Assembly: GCF_030127125.1 (NCBI RefSeq)
Contig: NZ_CP126156.1
Location: 496,001 to 560,000, forward strand
Direction of reading: 5' to 3'
Length of the DNA: 64,000 bases
DNA from: Halobaculum litoreum
GTDB taxonomy: Archaea > Halobacteriota > Halobacteria > Halobacteriales > Haloferacaceae
Made by a program: the position numbers and the translations under genes. Of this stretch, positions 1-8,670 are shown in pieces. Under the pieces are notes generated by a model. It worked only from the letters and a program-made list of their open reading frames with translations. It did not search any database and had not been told where the DNA came from. The first letter of the stretch is position 1. Every line of letters begins with the position of its first letter.

Positions 1-2
1 AA

Positions 3-602
3 TTCATCACGGACGAGGAAGAGCGCGGGCAGGTCGGTATCGGGACACTCATCGTGTTCATCGCGATGGTGCTGGTGGCGGCGATCGCCGCCGGCGTCCT
101 GATCAACACCGCGGGCTTCCTCCAGAGCAAGTCGCAAGAGACCGGACAACAGAGCAGTAAGCAGGTCAGTAACCGCCTCCAGGAGGTCGTCACGACCGGG
201 ACGGTGAACCAGTCCGACGGCACGATCCACACCGTCAACGTCACCGTCACGCAGGCGCCCGGGGCGGGCGAGATCGACCTCTCGAACGCGACGATCAACT
301 GGATCGGCCCGCAGGGGACCGAGACGCTGACGCACACCGACTCCACCGAGACCGGGTGGGAGTTCAAGACGCACGCGGTGAAGAACACCGACAACTCCGA
401 CACCGTGCTCAACGACGCGGACGACCGCTTCAACATCGAGTTCGAGCTCCAGGACTACAGCAACGGTCCGGCCGCGGCGCCGAACAACCTCGCCGAGGGC
501 TCCGAAGTCACGATCAAGATCAACACGATGTCCGGCGCGACCACGAGCATCCGCTTCACCGTCCCCGAGTCGCTCGGGCAGAAGCAGGCTATCGAACTGT
601 AG
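3..602 (+). CDS. Archaellin (flagellin), N-terminus cut by window edge
   Basis: Structural subunit of the archaellum filament, the rotary motility organ. The frame is already open at base 3 and reads [19 protein letters not shown], so only the first few residues lie upstream of the window. The charged stretch ending in RG followed by QVGIG and a long hydrophobic helix ([15 protein letters not shown]) is the class III, prepilin-like signal peptide cut by the archaeal prepilin peptidase. This helix forms the filament core. The remainder is beta-rich and acidic, with NVT and NAT sequons that fit N-glycosylated archaellins. The total of about 195-200 residues is usual for the family. A GTG at base 54 also opens this frame, but it lies inside the conserved helix and is not the start. 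Family assignment is firm; which paralogue it is cannot be told. Confidence 0.93.
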   Translation, partial: FITDEEERGQVGIGTLIVFIAMVLVAAIAAGVLINTAGFLQSKSQETGQQSSKQVSNRLQEVVTTGTVNQSDGTIHTVNVTVTQAPGAGEIDLSNATINWIGPQGTETLTHTDSTETGWEFKTHAVKNTDNSDTVLNDADDRFNIEFELQDYSNGPAAAPNNLAEGSEVTIKINTMSGATTSIRFTVPESLGQKQAIEL

Positions 603-715
603 ACCTGCCGACGAACCGCGGTTCTCCGTTTTTCGCGACCCACAGCGACGGCGCCGTCGTTGTGGCGAGCGCGCGACACACAACGACTAAGCCGCGACCG
701 GCCGACCCGGCGGGC

Positions 716-1453
716 ATGCGATACGCCCGTATTCGGGACCCGGCCGGGGCGGTCCGACGCGGCAGGTACGACGACGGCGTCGTGACCGCCGCGGGAACGG
801 CGTTCGACACCGACCGCGACGACGTGGACCTGCTCGCGCCGTGCGAACCGTCGAAGATCGTCTGTGTCGGCCGCAACTACGCCGACCACGCCGAGGAACT
901 CGGGAACGAGGTGCCGGACCGCCCGCTGTTGTTCCTCAAGCCCCCGAACGCCGTCGCCGACCCCGGGTCGACGGTCACCCTCCCCGCCGGGAAGGACCGT
1001 GTGGATCACGAGGCGGAGATCGCCGTCGTGATCGGCGAACAGGCCCGCAACGTCGCCGCCGGGGAGGCGATGGACTACGTCGCGGGGTTCACCTGTCTGA
1101 ACGACGTGTCCAACCGCGACGACCAGAACCGCGAGCAGAACTGGGTGCGCGGCAAGGCGTTCGACGGCGCCGCGCCGATCGGCCCGTGCCTCGCCGACCC
1201 CGAACACGTCCCGGCCGACGCCGGGGTCGAACTGCGCGTGAACGGGGAGACCCGCCAGTCCTCCTCGCGCGACTACTTCATGTTCTCCGTCCCGGAGCTC
1301 GTGGCGGAGATCACGGCGTACATGACTCTCGAACCGGGCGACGTCGTCTCGACGGGGACGCCCGCGGGCGTGGCCCCGCTGGCGGACGGCGACCGCGTCG
1401 AGGTCGAAGTCGAGGGCGTCGGCGTCCTCGAACACGACGTCCGGCAGGCCTGA
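716..1453 (+). CDS. Fumarylacetoacetate hydrolase (FAH) family protein
   Basis: A 245-residue FAH-superfamily enzyme, usually a metal-dependent hydrolase, decarboxylase or isomerase of small 2-oxo/dicarboxylic acids. The segments IVCVGRNYADHAEELGNE, PLLFLKPPNAV, VDHEAEIAVVIG (metal-binding Glu pair) and the later VSTGTPAGV are the standard family blocks in the standard order. It is of the short type without the large N-terminal domain of true fumarylacetoacetases. The start is the ATG at 716, preceded by noncoding sequence after the archaellin gene. It stands alone on this strand. The substrate cannot be inferred from neighbours; acylpyruvase or oxaloacetate-decarboxylase-like activity is common in this subgroup. 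Confidence 0.9.
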   Translation: MRYARIRDPAGAVRRGRYDDGVVTAAGTAFDTDRDDVDLLAPCEPSKIVCVGRNYADHAEELGNEVPDRPLLFLKPPNAVADPGSTVTLPAGKDRVDHEAEIAVVIGEQARNVAAGEAMDYVAGFTCLNDVSNRDDQNREQNWVRGKAFDGAAPIGPCLADPEHVPADAGVELRVNGETRQSSSRDYFMFSVPELVAEITAYMTLEPGDVVSTGTPAGVAPLADGDRVEVEVEGVGVLEHDVRQA

Positions 1454-1608
1454 GCGGCGGGCCGAGACGCGACCGCTGCCACGCCGGAGCGCGATCCCGA
1501 CGAATCGAGCGCGTCCGTCGCTCCGAGTCACGATCGCTGTGGCTGCCTCGGTCGACGAAATCGGGCACCGTAGGTCGTGATCGAGAAGCCGGTCTCGGTC
1601 GGCGTGGG

Positions 1609-2268
1609 TTACAGTCCGGAGACGAGGTCCCGCAGCACCGCCTCGGGGTCGTCGGCCTTCGCGACGCCGGAGGCGAGCAACACGCCCGTCGCCCCCAACT
1701 CGCCGGCGGCGGCGACGTCCTCGCCTGTGGAGACGCCGGCGCCACAGAACAGGTCCACGTCGGCGTCGACCGCCTCGACGGCCGCCACGGAGTCCTCCAC
1801 GATAGCGGGGTCGGCCGACGCGACCGACACGTCGCCGCCGATGAGTTCCGGCGGCTCGACCGCGACCGCGTCGGGCCCCAGCGCGGCGGCCGCGCCGGAC
1901 TGCGCGGGGTTGTTGGCGCAGACGCACGTCTCCAGTCCCGCGCGCGCGGCGGCCGCGAGCGAGCCGTCGATGTCGGCGAGTTTCAGCCGGTTCTCGGAGT
2001 GGTTGATCAGCGTGCCCGTCGCGCCGGCGTCGGCGACCGCCTCCGCGAGCGTCGAACCGGTGTGGCTCCCGTGCTCGACGGGCGAGACGTGTTGGGCCCA
2101 CGTCTCGACGCCGGTGTCGGCGACGGCCGACAGGTGGGCCGCCTGCGGGGCGACGGCGATCCGCGCGCCGGTGTCGGCGGCGACGCTCGCGCACGCCTCG
2201 GCGATCTCGATCGGGTCACACGGGTACGCCTTGAGGTTGACGAGGATCAGGGTATCGGAGTCGCTCAC
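1609..2268 (-). CDS. tpiA: Triosephosphate isomerase
   Basis: Interconverts dihydroxyacetone phosphate and glyceraldehyde 3-phosphate in glycolysis/gluconeogenesis. At 219 residues it is the short archaeal type, smaller than the roughly 250-residue bacterial enzyme. Visible catalytic elements are N11 and K13 in VNLKAYP, the electrophilic histidine H90 in TLINHSENR, and the catalytic glutamate E138 in [11 protein letters not shown]. The phosphate loop region [11 protein letters not shown] and [10 protein letters not shown] follow near the end. The ATG start at 2268 gives the expected N-terminus [13 protein letters not shown]. Transcribed away from the FAH gene and in the same direction as the MBF1-like gene upstream of it. 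Confidence 0.96.
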   Translation of the reverse strand: MSDSDTLILVNLKAYPCDPIEIAEACASVAADTGARIAVAPQAAHLSAVADTGVETWAQHVSPVEHGSHTGSTLAEAVADAGATGTLINHSENRLKLADIDGSLAAAARAGLETCVCANNPAQSGAAAALGPDAVAVEPPELIGGDVSVASADPAIVEDSVAAVEAVDADVDLFCGAGVSTGEDVAAAGELGATGVLLASGVAKADDPEAVLRDLVSGL

Positions 2269-2361
2269 GACCGGTGTGTCGTGGGCGCCGGTGAAAAGTG
2301 GCGTCGGTCGCGACAGCGTTCGCGGTCGGGCGGTCTCGAACCGACCGCGCCCCGCGGGCCG

Positions 2362-2888
2362 TCAGTTGTCGTTGCGCTTGACGACGTCGCCGAGGGTCAT
2401 GCTCCCCGAGGAGGAGCTCTCCCAGTCGGCGTCGTCGACGGACTCCCCTTCGACCAGCGAGATGCCGAGTTTGCGCTCGAGCTTCCGCTGCACCTCGTCG
2501 GACGGCAGGATGTCCCCCCCGCTCCAGCTTGCGGATGACGGAGGCCTTCTCGTTGATGTCCTTCGCGAGGTCCTCTTGGCTCATCCCGGTCGCCTCGCGC
2601 GCCTGCCGGATCCGGTCGTCGTAGTCGGCGGCGACGGTGTCCATGTCGTCGAACATGTCGCGCCGACGCCGCGACGAGGAGGACGAGGAGGAGGACGACG
2701 AACTCGACGAGGAGGACGACGAAGACGAAGACGAGGTGGAGTACTTCGTCGAGGCCGAGGACGTGCTCTCCGTGCGCACCTCGGTGCCGAAGTCCGAGCA
2801 GTCCGAACACAAGCTCGAGCTCCGCGCCCTCGACTTTCGTGGTGGTGAGCGACGCCTTCTCCGCGCCGCACATCTCACACTGGGGCAT
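2362..2888 (-). CDS. MBF1-like zinc-ribbon/HTH transcription factor (two frameshifts)
   Basis: Archaeal multiprotein-bridging-factor 1 homologue. The N-terminus MPQCEMCGAEK with a second CSDC pair (Cys 4, 7, 27 and 30 after correction) is a C4 zinc ribbon. A Ser/Thr linker with about twenty consecutive serines follows, then RRRRD, then a cro/C1-type HTH (RIRQAREATGMSQEDLAKD) ending in GSMTLGDVVKRNDN. The reading changes frame twice. One extra base lies near 2815, after GAELEL. One extra C lies in the seven-C run at 2514-2520, between KLERG and DILPSDEV. Removing both gives 174 residues. Loss of a single-copy general factor is unlikely, so these are probably sequence errors. Confidence 0.85.
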
Positions 2889-2910
2889 ACCTCTCCGTTG
2901 CGCGTTGCGC

Positions 2911-2919
2911 GGTATAAAA
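2911..2919 (-). promoter_or_regulatory. TATA box for the MBF1-like gene
   Basis: On the minus strand the sequence reads GTTTTATACC about 25 bases before the ATG at 2888. That is the spacing of a leaderless haloarchaeal promoter. No Shine-Dalgarno is needed for this start. Confidence 0.6.
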
Positions 2920-2949
2920 CGTGTGCCACGGCCGGCGATCCGTGTTCGA

Positions 2950-2957
2950 TTTATATA
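2950..2957 (+). promoter_or_regulatory. TATA box upstream of the 46-residue membrane protein
   Basis: TTTATATA in an AT-rich stretch between two diverging genes. Transcription would begin near 2978, leaving a leader of roughly 65 bases before the ATG at 3046. The leader is itself AT-rich and unlike the surrounding DNA. Confidence 0.5.
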
Positions 2958-3045
2958 CTCCGATTATCGTTAGTTGGTTCTGATCGGGTGTTATCAGAAT
3001 GTTTCCGATATCTTGAATTCATATGCAACGTTCTTGGAAGATACG

Positions 3046-3186
3046 ATGTCCGAAAGCGACACCACGATGACGGAGTTCCTGGCCGACCACCCGCGGATGA
3101 TGGGCGCGCTGTTCACGCTCGTGCTGTTGCTGAGTAGTGGTGTTTCAACAGCAGTTGCGGGGAACGCACACGTATCCGGCCCGTAA
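3046..3186 (+). CDS. Small haloarchaeal membrane protein (DUF7503-like)
   Basis: A 46-residue protein: a polar N-terminus (MSESDTTMTEFLADHPRMM), one hydrophobic helix (GALFTLVLLLSSGVSTAVA) and a short GNAHVSGP tail. It resembles a family of tiny haloarchaeal proteins with the pattern DHPR + helix + AGN...GP that I recall as DUF7503; this recollection cannot be verified here. The start is the ATG that gives the conserved N-terminus; an upstream TTG at 2974 would add 24 unlikely residues. Its stop (TAA 3184-3186) directly abuts the stop of the convergent CHAT protease gene at 3187. It may be a membrane partner or modulator of that protease, but this is inference from position only. Confidence 0.6.
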   Translation: MSESDTTMTEFLADHPRMMGALFTLVLLLSSGVSTAVAGNAHVSGP

Positions 3187-5517
3187 TCACGTCGTCAACT
3201 GATTCTCTATCGTGGAAAGGGATTGATCGGAGATGTCGATATTCCAGATCAATTCTCGCCCGACCCGGATCGGGAAGCGTCCCATTTTCGAACAGTCAAC
3301 CAAGGCGGAAGTGTTTGTCTCGATAGTATCACCTCTACCTGTGCCGATCCAACGCATATCGACACCACGGATGATCGGTCGACTCATTCCTCCAAGCCCG
3401 TGCCGCAGCGTTGGATACCATTGCGGCACTAAATCGACTGAATCCGAATCAAGGTCAATATCCTCCACGTTCAGCACATACGCGACGGCAGTAGTGCACT
3501 GACACAACTGCACCAGCGGGTCGCCGACGATGCTGTACGCGTTCCCGGCGAACGGTCCCGTCCCGACCACGTCCAACGCCGCGTACAGCGGGAAGCCGGC
3601 GTCGAACAGCCGCGCGAGGTCCCGCCCCACCCGCGTCGCCAGCGAGTTGGGGAGGTCCGTCAGCGAGACGACGCCCCCGAGCGCGCCCGCCTCGACGAGC
3701 GCCATCCCCTGCCGGTACGACGTGCAGGCGTTGAGCAGGAACGCGTCGACGCCGGTCTCCGCGAGGTCCCGGAGGTCGAGGAAGCCGTCGGCACACTGCA
3801 TCCCCCGCTCGTCGACGTGGCCCACGTAGTGGAAGAAGTCGTGGTCGTCGCTCAGGAGGGCGCGCAACTCGGCGACCGTCAGGTCGCGTTCCTCGCGGAT
3901 GTCGAAGGTGACGTGGTCGCGAAAGCCGTACGTGTCGCCCAACTCCTCGACCATCGCCTCGTCGTTGCAGACGACGGTGACGCCGATGGTGAGGTCCTCC
4001 GCCGGCGTGCGGTCGAGGCGGCGGCGGTACGCCTCGACGGTGGGTTTGGCCGCGCCCATCGGGTAGCCCGGCCCGACCCACGACTGGGCGATGCTGTCGG
4101 CGGGCACCGGCGTCACGACGGTCTCGGAGTCGTCGCCGTCGTTCTGCGTCGACCCCCTGAGCAGGGAGGCGGGCACCGCGTCGGTCGCGAGCCCGGGCGG
4201 GTCGCCGTCGCTCGCGCTCCGCGTCAGCGTCGCCGCCTCGACGGCGGCGCTCGACGCGCGCACGAAGTCGTCCAGTTGACCGACGCCGGCCGCCTCCGAC
4301 TCGGGCCGCGGCGGCGGCGACCGGACCACCGAGAGGTCCGCCGCGAGGAACGGGAGGACGCTCGCGTTCTCGTCCGCCGGCGTCACGTCCGTCGTGTACG
4401 GCCACTCGAGACAGTCGAGCGTCGCCGCGGTCGGCACCTCGAGGTACGCCGCCGTCCGCTCGGCCAGCGAGGCCTCGTACCACGCCTCCCACGGGGGGTC
4501 GAGGCGTTCGGTCAGGGTCTCGTGGACGTCGAGGTCGACGTCGTACAGCCCGACCGAGCACGCGCGCGTCGCACAGTCGAGGGTGAAACAGTGCCGCAGG
4601 AGCTCCCCGAGCGTCGACGCGAGCGCGTCCGGTTCGCTCGGGAGGTCGTGACGCACGTCCCCCGTCCGGAGGTACGGCGCGTCGCTCTCGACGACCGTCG
4701 CCGCGAGGTAGAACGCGAGCGGCGCCGCGGCGTACAGCGCGTCGTACTCGAACGGGAGCCCGAGGGCGACGTCCGTGTCGACGCGCTCGACGAAGCGCGG
4801 CGTCTCGAACGTCTCGCCGCGCTCGAACAGCGGCGGGTGCCCGCGGAGCGTCGGGAACGACCGCTCGGGCGAGGTCGTCGCCAACGCCGACCCGAACGTC
4901 GAGATCGCCCGGGCGACGCCGGCGGGCGTCTCGGGGACGGTGACCGTCCCCGCCGGGGTCGTCCGTCGCGACCGCGCGCCGACGACCAGCCCGCCTCCGG
5001 CGACGGACACCCGCGGGTACTGGTTCTCGTAGGACACCCGTCCCGGGCCCTCGAGCGCGACGTACGTCTTCAGCGGGGCGGTCGACAGCTCGAGCACGTG
5101 GGGCCCCGCCGGCACGCGGGCGGGCGCCTCCGCCGTCGCCGTCGCCACGACGCGGTTGTCGGCGTCGCGCACGTACACGTCGGCCGTACACAGCGGGACG
5201 ACCGCCGTGGCGTCGATCCGCCAACAGGCGTCGACCGGGGCGGCGAACCGGTCGGCGGCGGCGACCCGCTCGGCACGCACCCGCGGCGGTCGCGCGACGG
5301 TCCCGTCCGTCTCCACGGCGACGGGGAGCCGGACCTCCTCGATCGAGTCGACGATCTCGAACGCGCCGGGCGCCCCGCGGGCCGCGGCGACGAGTGTCAC
5401 CGGCGCTTCGGTCGCGACGCCGTCCGGGTCCTCGGTCGCCCCCTCGACCACGTCGGCGTCGACACCGCTCCCGAGGCCGTCCGCTCTCGGCGCCGACGGT
5501 CGCTCTCGGTCGGTCAT
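3187..5517 (-). CDS. CHAT-domain (caspase-like) cysteine protease
   Basis: A 776-residue protein with a C-terminal CHAT protease domain. The catalytic dyad is visible: H567 in HYVGHVDERG and C598 in FLLNACTSYRQG, followed by EAGALGGVVSL and the terminal AYSIVGDPLVQL typical of the fold. The first 480 or so residues are an uncharacterised, probably beta-rich region without a recognised domain and without signal peptide or membrane segment, so the protein is presumably cytoplasmic. The start is the ATG at 5517, four bases after the stop of the upstream gene, so the two are co-transcribed. The last 110 or so codons (below base 3510) use clearly AT-richer codons than the rest, suggesting a recombined C-terminal tail. 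CHAT proteases act in defence, programmed death or regulated cleavage; the substrate is unknown. Confidence 0.85.
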   Translation of the reverse strand: MTDRERPSAPRADGLGSGVDADVVEGATEDPDGVATEAPVTLVAAARGAPGAFEIVDSIEEVRLPVAVETDGTVARPPRVRAERVAAADRFAAPVDACWRIDATAVVPLCTADVYVRDADNRVVATATAEAPARVPAGPHVLELSTAPLKTYVALEGPGRVSYENQYPRVSVAGGGLVVGARSRRTTPAGTVTVPETPAGVARAISTFGSALATTSPERSFPTLRGHPPLFERGETFETPRFVERVDTDVALGLPFEYDALYAAAPLAFYLAATVVESDAPYLRTGDVRHDLPSEPDALASTLGELLRHCFTLDCATRACSVGLYDVDLDVHETLTERLDPPWEAWYEASLAERTAAYLEVPTAATLDCLEWPYTTDVTPADENASVLPFLAADLSVVRSPPPRPESEAAGVGQLDDFVRASSAAVEAATLTRSASDGDPPGLATDAVPASLLRGSTQNDGDDSETVVTPVPADSIAQSWVGPGYPMGAAKPTVEAYRRRLDRTPAEDLTIGVTVVCNDEAMVEELGDTYGFRDHVTFDIREERDLTVAELRALLSDDHDFFHYVGHVDERGMQCADGFLDLRDLAETGVDAFLLNACTSYRQGMALVEAGALGGVVSLTDLPNSLATRVGRDLARLFDAGFPLYAALDVVGTGPFAGNAYSIVGDPLVQLCQCTTAVAYVLNVEDIDLDSDSVDLVPQWYPTLRHGLGGMSRPIIRGVDMRWIGTGRGDTIETNTSALVDCSKMGRFPIRVGRELIWNIDISDQSLSTIENQLTT

Positions 5518-5521
5518 GCGG

Positions 5522-6307
5522 TCACCGGAGGGGGTTCCACTCGGTGGCGCCCCACTCGAGGATGTGCCAGCGCTCCTCGGGGACGGGCGACCCGTCCCGC
5601 GAGCGGAGCTCGACGATCACGTCGAGTTCGTCGCCGAGGGCGTCGGCCGTGTCGTCGACGACGGGGTCCGCTCGGGGGTCGCCGGACGCCGGCCGGGGGA
5701 GGTGGAGGTGGGCCATCCCGCCGCGGTCGCGTGTCTCCCCGGCGATCGACCGGAGGAGGTCCCGCGCGGGCTCGGTACCGACCGTCGCACACAGCGCGTC
5801 CGCGCGGTAGAGGCCGACCCGGAGCGCGAGCCGTCCCGGATCCTCCACGGCTACCGCGTCCATCGCCTCGAACACGGCGGCGGCGACGGCCTCGGCGTCC
5901 CACGACGCGTCGGGGGAGCCGCCGTCGAGGTCGAGGCGGTCGGGCGAGTCCGTCGCTGTCGGCGCCTCCCCGTTCGTGTGGGACAGCTCCGAGACGGCCG
6001 CCGGGTCGCGGACCGAGCCGTCGAGGCGGACGACCGTCGTCTCGTCGTCGGCGCTCGGGTCGGCCCCCTCCGGGAGCCACGGTGTCGGCGAGGCCCCGGC
6101 CTCGGTGAGCGCGAGCAGGCGTTGCCGGCGACGGTCCGGTTCGCCGAAGTAGCGCGACGCGGCGACCCGGTAGGCCGCGTCGGGCGCGTCGCCCGTCACC
6201 AACACGCAACAGCCGTCCTCGAGTTCGGCGAGCGCCGCCGAGAGCGTCGACTCCCGGCCCCGCGGGAGTCCGTCGTCGGCCCCGGTCGCGTCGGCCGTAC
6301 CGGTCAT
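5522..6307 (-). CDS. Uncharacterised haloarchaeal protein, partner of CHAT gene (DUF7504-like)
   Basis: A 261-residue acidic protein: LEDGCCVLVTGDAPDAAYRVA near the N-terminus, a central RRRQRLLALTEAG block, then DPGRLALRVGLYRADAL and LGDELDVIVELRSRDG. The arrangement (short strand, helix, arginine-rich segment, C-terminal strands ending in EERWHILEWG) resembles the degenerate RecA/KaiC-like proteins common in haloarchaea, but no Walker A motif is present. The start at 6307 is chosen over an upstream ATG at 6334 because GGGAG lies a few bases before it. The stop is four bases from the CHAT start, so it is the first gene of that two-gene unit. Function unknown; a sensor or adaptor for the protease is a guess. 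Confidence 0.6.
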   Translation of the reverse strand: MTGTADATGADDGLPRGRESTLSAALAELEDGCCVLVTGDAPDAAYRVAASRYFGEPDRRRQRLLALTEAGASPTPWLPEGADPSADDETTVVRLDGSVRDPAAVSELSHTNGEAPTATDSPDRLDLDGGSPDASWDAEAVAAAVFEAMDAVAVEDPGRLALRVGLYRADALCATVGTEPARDLLRSIAGETRDRGGMAHLHLPRPASGDPRADPVVDDTADALGDELDVIVELRSRDGSPVPEERWHILEWGATEWNPLR

Positions 6308-6395
6308 AGCTCCCTCATACGAGTGCGGGAACAAAAGCGTTGGTTAGTTCACAAGCCGGGATCGCCGCCCGACGCAGCGACCGGGCGGCCGCGGG

Positions 6396-7013
6396 TCACT
6401 CCAACGACGTCCACGCGCCCCAGAACCGCTGGAGCGCGGTGAAGTGGCCGACGACCGCGAACACGACCAACAGGATCGCCACGGCGCCGAAGCCGGCCAC
6501 GAGCGGCCCGGGGACGACCGCGGCGACGACGCCGACGACGCCGACGAGCGCGAGGCGGTCGGCGCGCCCGAGCAGGCCGCCGTACTCGCGCCCGATCCCG
6601 ACCGCCTGGATCTGCGTCCCGAGGTACGAAGTCATCAACACGCCCGTCACCGCCGCGAGGCCGATCCCGAACCGGCCGATCCCGGCCGCGAGCCCGACCA
6701 ACACCGCGATGTCGGCGTAGCGGTCGAGCACGTGATCGAGCAGGTCGCCGCCGGAGGAGTCGGTCCCCTGTGCCCGCGCCAGCGCGCCGTCGACGAGGTC
6801 GAGCCAGCCGTTCAGGAACACCAGCACCGACCCCGCGACGTACGCGAGCGGCGCCGCCGACGGCGGCTGGAGACCGAACGCGACGCCGGCGGCGACCGCA
6901 CAGGCGAACGCGATCACGCTCACGCCGTCCGGGGAGAGGCCGACCGCGTCGGCCGCCCGCACGAACGGCGACAGTCCCTTCTCCGCCCACGGTCTGAACT
7001 GGTCGAGCGTCAT
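6396..7013 (-). CDS. CDP-alcohol phosphatidyltransferase (archaeal phospholipid synthesis)
   Basis: A 205-residue integral membrane enzyme that transfers a phospho-head-group alcohol onto CDP-archaeol (or the reverse class), displacing CMP. The family signature is complete: D72, D75-G76, A79-R80, G89, D93 and D97 within WLDLVDGALARAQG and GGDLLDHVLDRYAD. About six hydrophobic segments surround it. The start ATG overlaps the stop of the upstream kinase gene (ATGA at 7010-7013), so translation is coupled. The set hisC, AK6-like kinase, CDP-alcohol transferase is one that I recall from other haloarchaea. The head group (inositol phosphate, glycerol phosphate or serine) cannot be decided from the sequence. 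Confidence 0.9.
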   Translation of the reverse strand: MTLDQFRPWAEKGLSPFVRAADAVGLSPDGVSVIAFACAVAAGVAFGLQPPSAAPLAYVAGSVLVFLNGWLDLVDGALARAQGTDSSGGDLLDHVLDRYADIAVLVGLAAGIGRFGIGLAAVTGVLMTSYLGTQIQAVGIGREYGGLLGRADRLALVGVVGVVAAVVPGPLVAGFGAVAILLVVFAVVGHFTALQRFWGAWTSLE

Positions 7014-7579
7014 AGGTACTCCACGAAGTCGACCTCGCCGGCCGACGGCGCGCGGTCGCCGTCGAGGACGCGGCCGAGTTCGGCGGCGACGCGCTCGGGG
7101 TCGCGCTCGGTCGTGTCGATCTCGTACACGCGCTCGGCGCCGAACCGCTCGACCGCCTCGCCGAGGATCACGTCCAGCGCCTCGCTCTCGCGGTTCTCAC
7201 GGGCGCTCGTCTCGCCCTCGCCGCGCTCGAGCAGTCGCTCCTCCAGCACGTCCGGCCGACACCGCAACACGGCGACGCGGTCCGCGTCGAGGTGGTGTGC
7301 GAGGTGGGAGTCGACGACCCCGGTCCAGTCGCCGAGGTGGGCCGCGACGGCGTCGAGGTCGGCGACGAGCGAGTCGCGCTCGGCGTCGCGCTCGGTGTAC
7401 AGCCCCTCCTCGCGGATCAGGTCGTTCAGGTGGACGACCTCGACGCCCCGCTCGGCGGCGAGCATGTCGGTCGCGGTCGTCTTCCCCGTCCCCGGCGTCC
7501 CGGTGACGACGAGGCGGTCGGCGGCGCCGTCCGGGGCGTCGGTGTCGACGGCGCCGGCGGCGTCGCTCGCGTCGGTCAC
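7010..7579 (-). CDS. Adenylate kinase-like NMP kinase (AK6/Fap7 family)
   Basis: A 189-residue P-loop kinase. GTPGTGKTT (residues 27-35) is Walker A, VVHLNDLIREEGLY matches the AK6/Fap7 NMP-binding block, and VVDSHLAHHL and VAVLRCRPDVLEERL are its conserved core. AK6/Fap7 proteins have adenylate kinase/ATPase activity and assist small-subunit ribosome maturation in archaea and eukaryotes. An acidic N-terminal extension of about 20 residues is haloarchaeal. The start is GTG at 7579, overlapping the hisC stop (GTGA), and the end overlaps the next gene, so the three genes form a tight operon. Confidence 0.9.
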   Translation of the reverse strand: MTDASDAAGAVDTDAPDGAADRLVVTGTPGTGKTTATDMLAAERGVEVVHLNDLIREEGLYTERDAERDSLVADLDAVAAHLGDWTGVVDSHLAHHLDADRVAVLRCRPDVLEERLLERGEGETSARENRESEALDVILGEAVERFGAERVYEIDTTERDPERVAAELGRVLDGDRAPSAGEVDFVEYL

Positions 7580-8670
7580 GCTTCGGCCCCGAGCCCCAGC
7601 TCAGCGAGCACCTCGTTGAGCGTCTCGACGGCGGTCCGCGTCTCCGCCTCCGTCCCGCACGAGATCCGAACGCACTCGGGCAGCCCGAACGAGCCGGTGT
7701 CGCGGACGATGACGCCGCGCGCTTGCGCGCGCTCGGCGACGGCCGCGCCGTCGCCGACTTCCGCGAGCACGAAGTTGCCCGCGCTGTCGAAGGTGGGCGC
7801 GTCGAGTTCGGCCGCGATGTAGTCGCGCGCCCACGCGGCGGTCTCGACGCTCCGCTCGACGTGTTCGTCGTCGTCGAGGGCGGCGATGGCCGCGTCGAGC
7901 GCGACGGCGTTGGCCGCGAACGGCGTGTTCACCCGGGCGTACGCGTCGCCCCACGCCTCGGGGACGAGCGCGTAGCCGATGCGGAGGCCGGCGAGCCCGT
8001 ACGCCTTCGAGAAGGTGCGCGTGACGGCGACGTTCTCGTACTCGTCGAGGAGGCCGGCGGCGGAGGGCGTGTCGGTGTACTCGCCGTACGCCTCGTCGGC
8101 GACGACGAGCGTCTCCTCGTCGACGCCGTCCAGCAGCGCGACGAGTTCCTCGCGCGGCAGTTCGGTGCCGGCGGGGTTGTGCGGGGACGTGACGTACACG
8201 ACCCGCTCGCCGTCGTAGGCGTCGAGGATCCGGTCGGCCGTCTGCGCGAAGCCGTCGGCCTTCTCGACGGGGTACGTCGCCACCTCGCCGTGGTGGTACC
8301 GGGCGCTCATCGGGTAGTAGGCGAACCCCGGTTCGGGCACCAACACGGTGTCGCCGGGCGCGAGCGTCGCGCGGGCGAGGTAGTCGAGCGCGCCGTCCGC
8401 GCCGGGACTCACCCACACCTGTTCGGGGGACAGGTCCCACTTGGCGGCCAGTTTCTCGGTGAGGTCCGTGTGGGCGGCCTTCGGGTAGACGTGGGCGTCC
8501 TCGGCGGCCGCCTTCGCGGCCGCGACGGCCTTCGGCGACGGGCCGAACGGGTTCTCGTTCGAGGAGAGCTTCACCAACTCGTCGGGGTCGACGCCCAACT
8601 CGCGGGCCACCTCCTCGACGCCGCGGCCGGGGACGTACGGCGCGTTCGCCGAGAGGTCGCGCGTGTTCAT
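7576..8670 (-). CDS. hisC: Histidinol-phosphate aminotransferase
   Basis: PLP-dependent aminotransferase of histidine synthesis converting imidazole-acetol phosphate to histidinol phosphate. Family blocks are present in order: VKLSSNENPFGPSP near the N-terminus, VWVSPGADGALDYLARA, VYVTSPHNPAGTELP, VVADEAYGEY with the PLP-ring Asp, and VTRTFSKAYGLAGLRIGYA with the Schiff-base lysine. The length of 364 residues is normal. The ATG at 8670 gives the expected MNTRDLSANAPYVPG; an upstream in-frame start would add an unlikely 48 residues. First gene of the operon with the AK6-like kinase and the CDP-alcohol transferase. Confidence 0.95.
   Translation of the reverse strand: MNTRDLSANAPYVPGRGVEEVARELGVDPDELVKLSSNENPFGPSPKAVAAAKAAAEDAHVYPKAAHTDLTEKLAAKWDLSPEQVWVSPGADGALDYLARATLAPGDTVLVPEPGFAYYPMSARYHHGEVATYPVEKADGFAQTADRILDAYDGERVVYVTSPHNPAGTELPREELVALLDGVDEETLVVADEAYGEYTDTPSAAGLLDEYENVAVTRTFSKAYGLAGLRIGYALVPEAWGDAYARVNTPFAANAVALDAAIAALDDDEHVERSVETAAWARDYIAAELDAPTFDSAGNFVLAEVGDGAAVAERAQARGVIVRDTGSFGLPECVRISCGTEAETRTAVETLNEVLAELGLGAEA

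Noticed and set aside
455-2194. Long minus-strand open frame across the FAH and tpiA genes
   Set aside because: Arginine/glycine-rich translation without family blocks; a high-GC shadow of two well-supported genes.
2362-2888. Programmed frameshifting in the MBF1-like gene
   Set aside because: Two shifts in the same direction, one in a seven-C run, plus many similar events elsewhere in the window; sequencing error explains them better.
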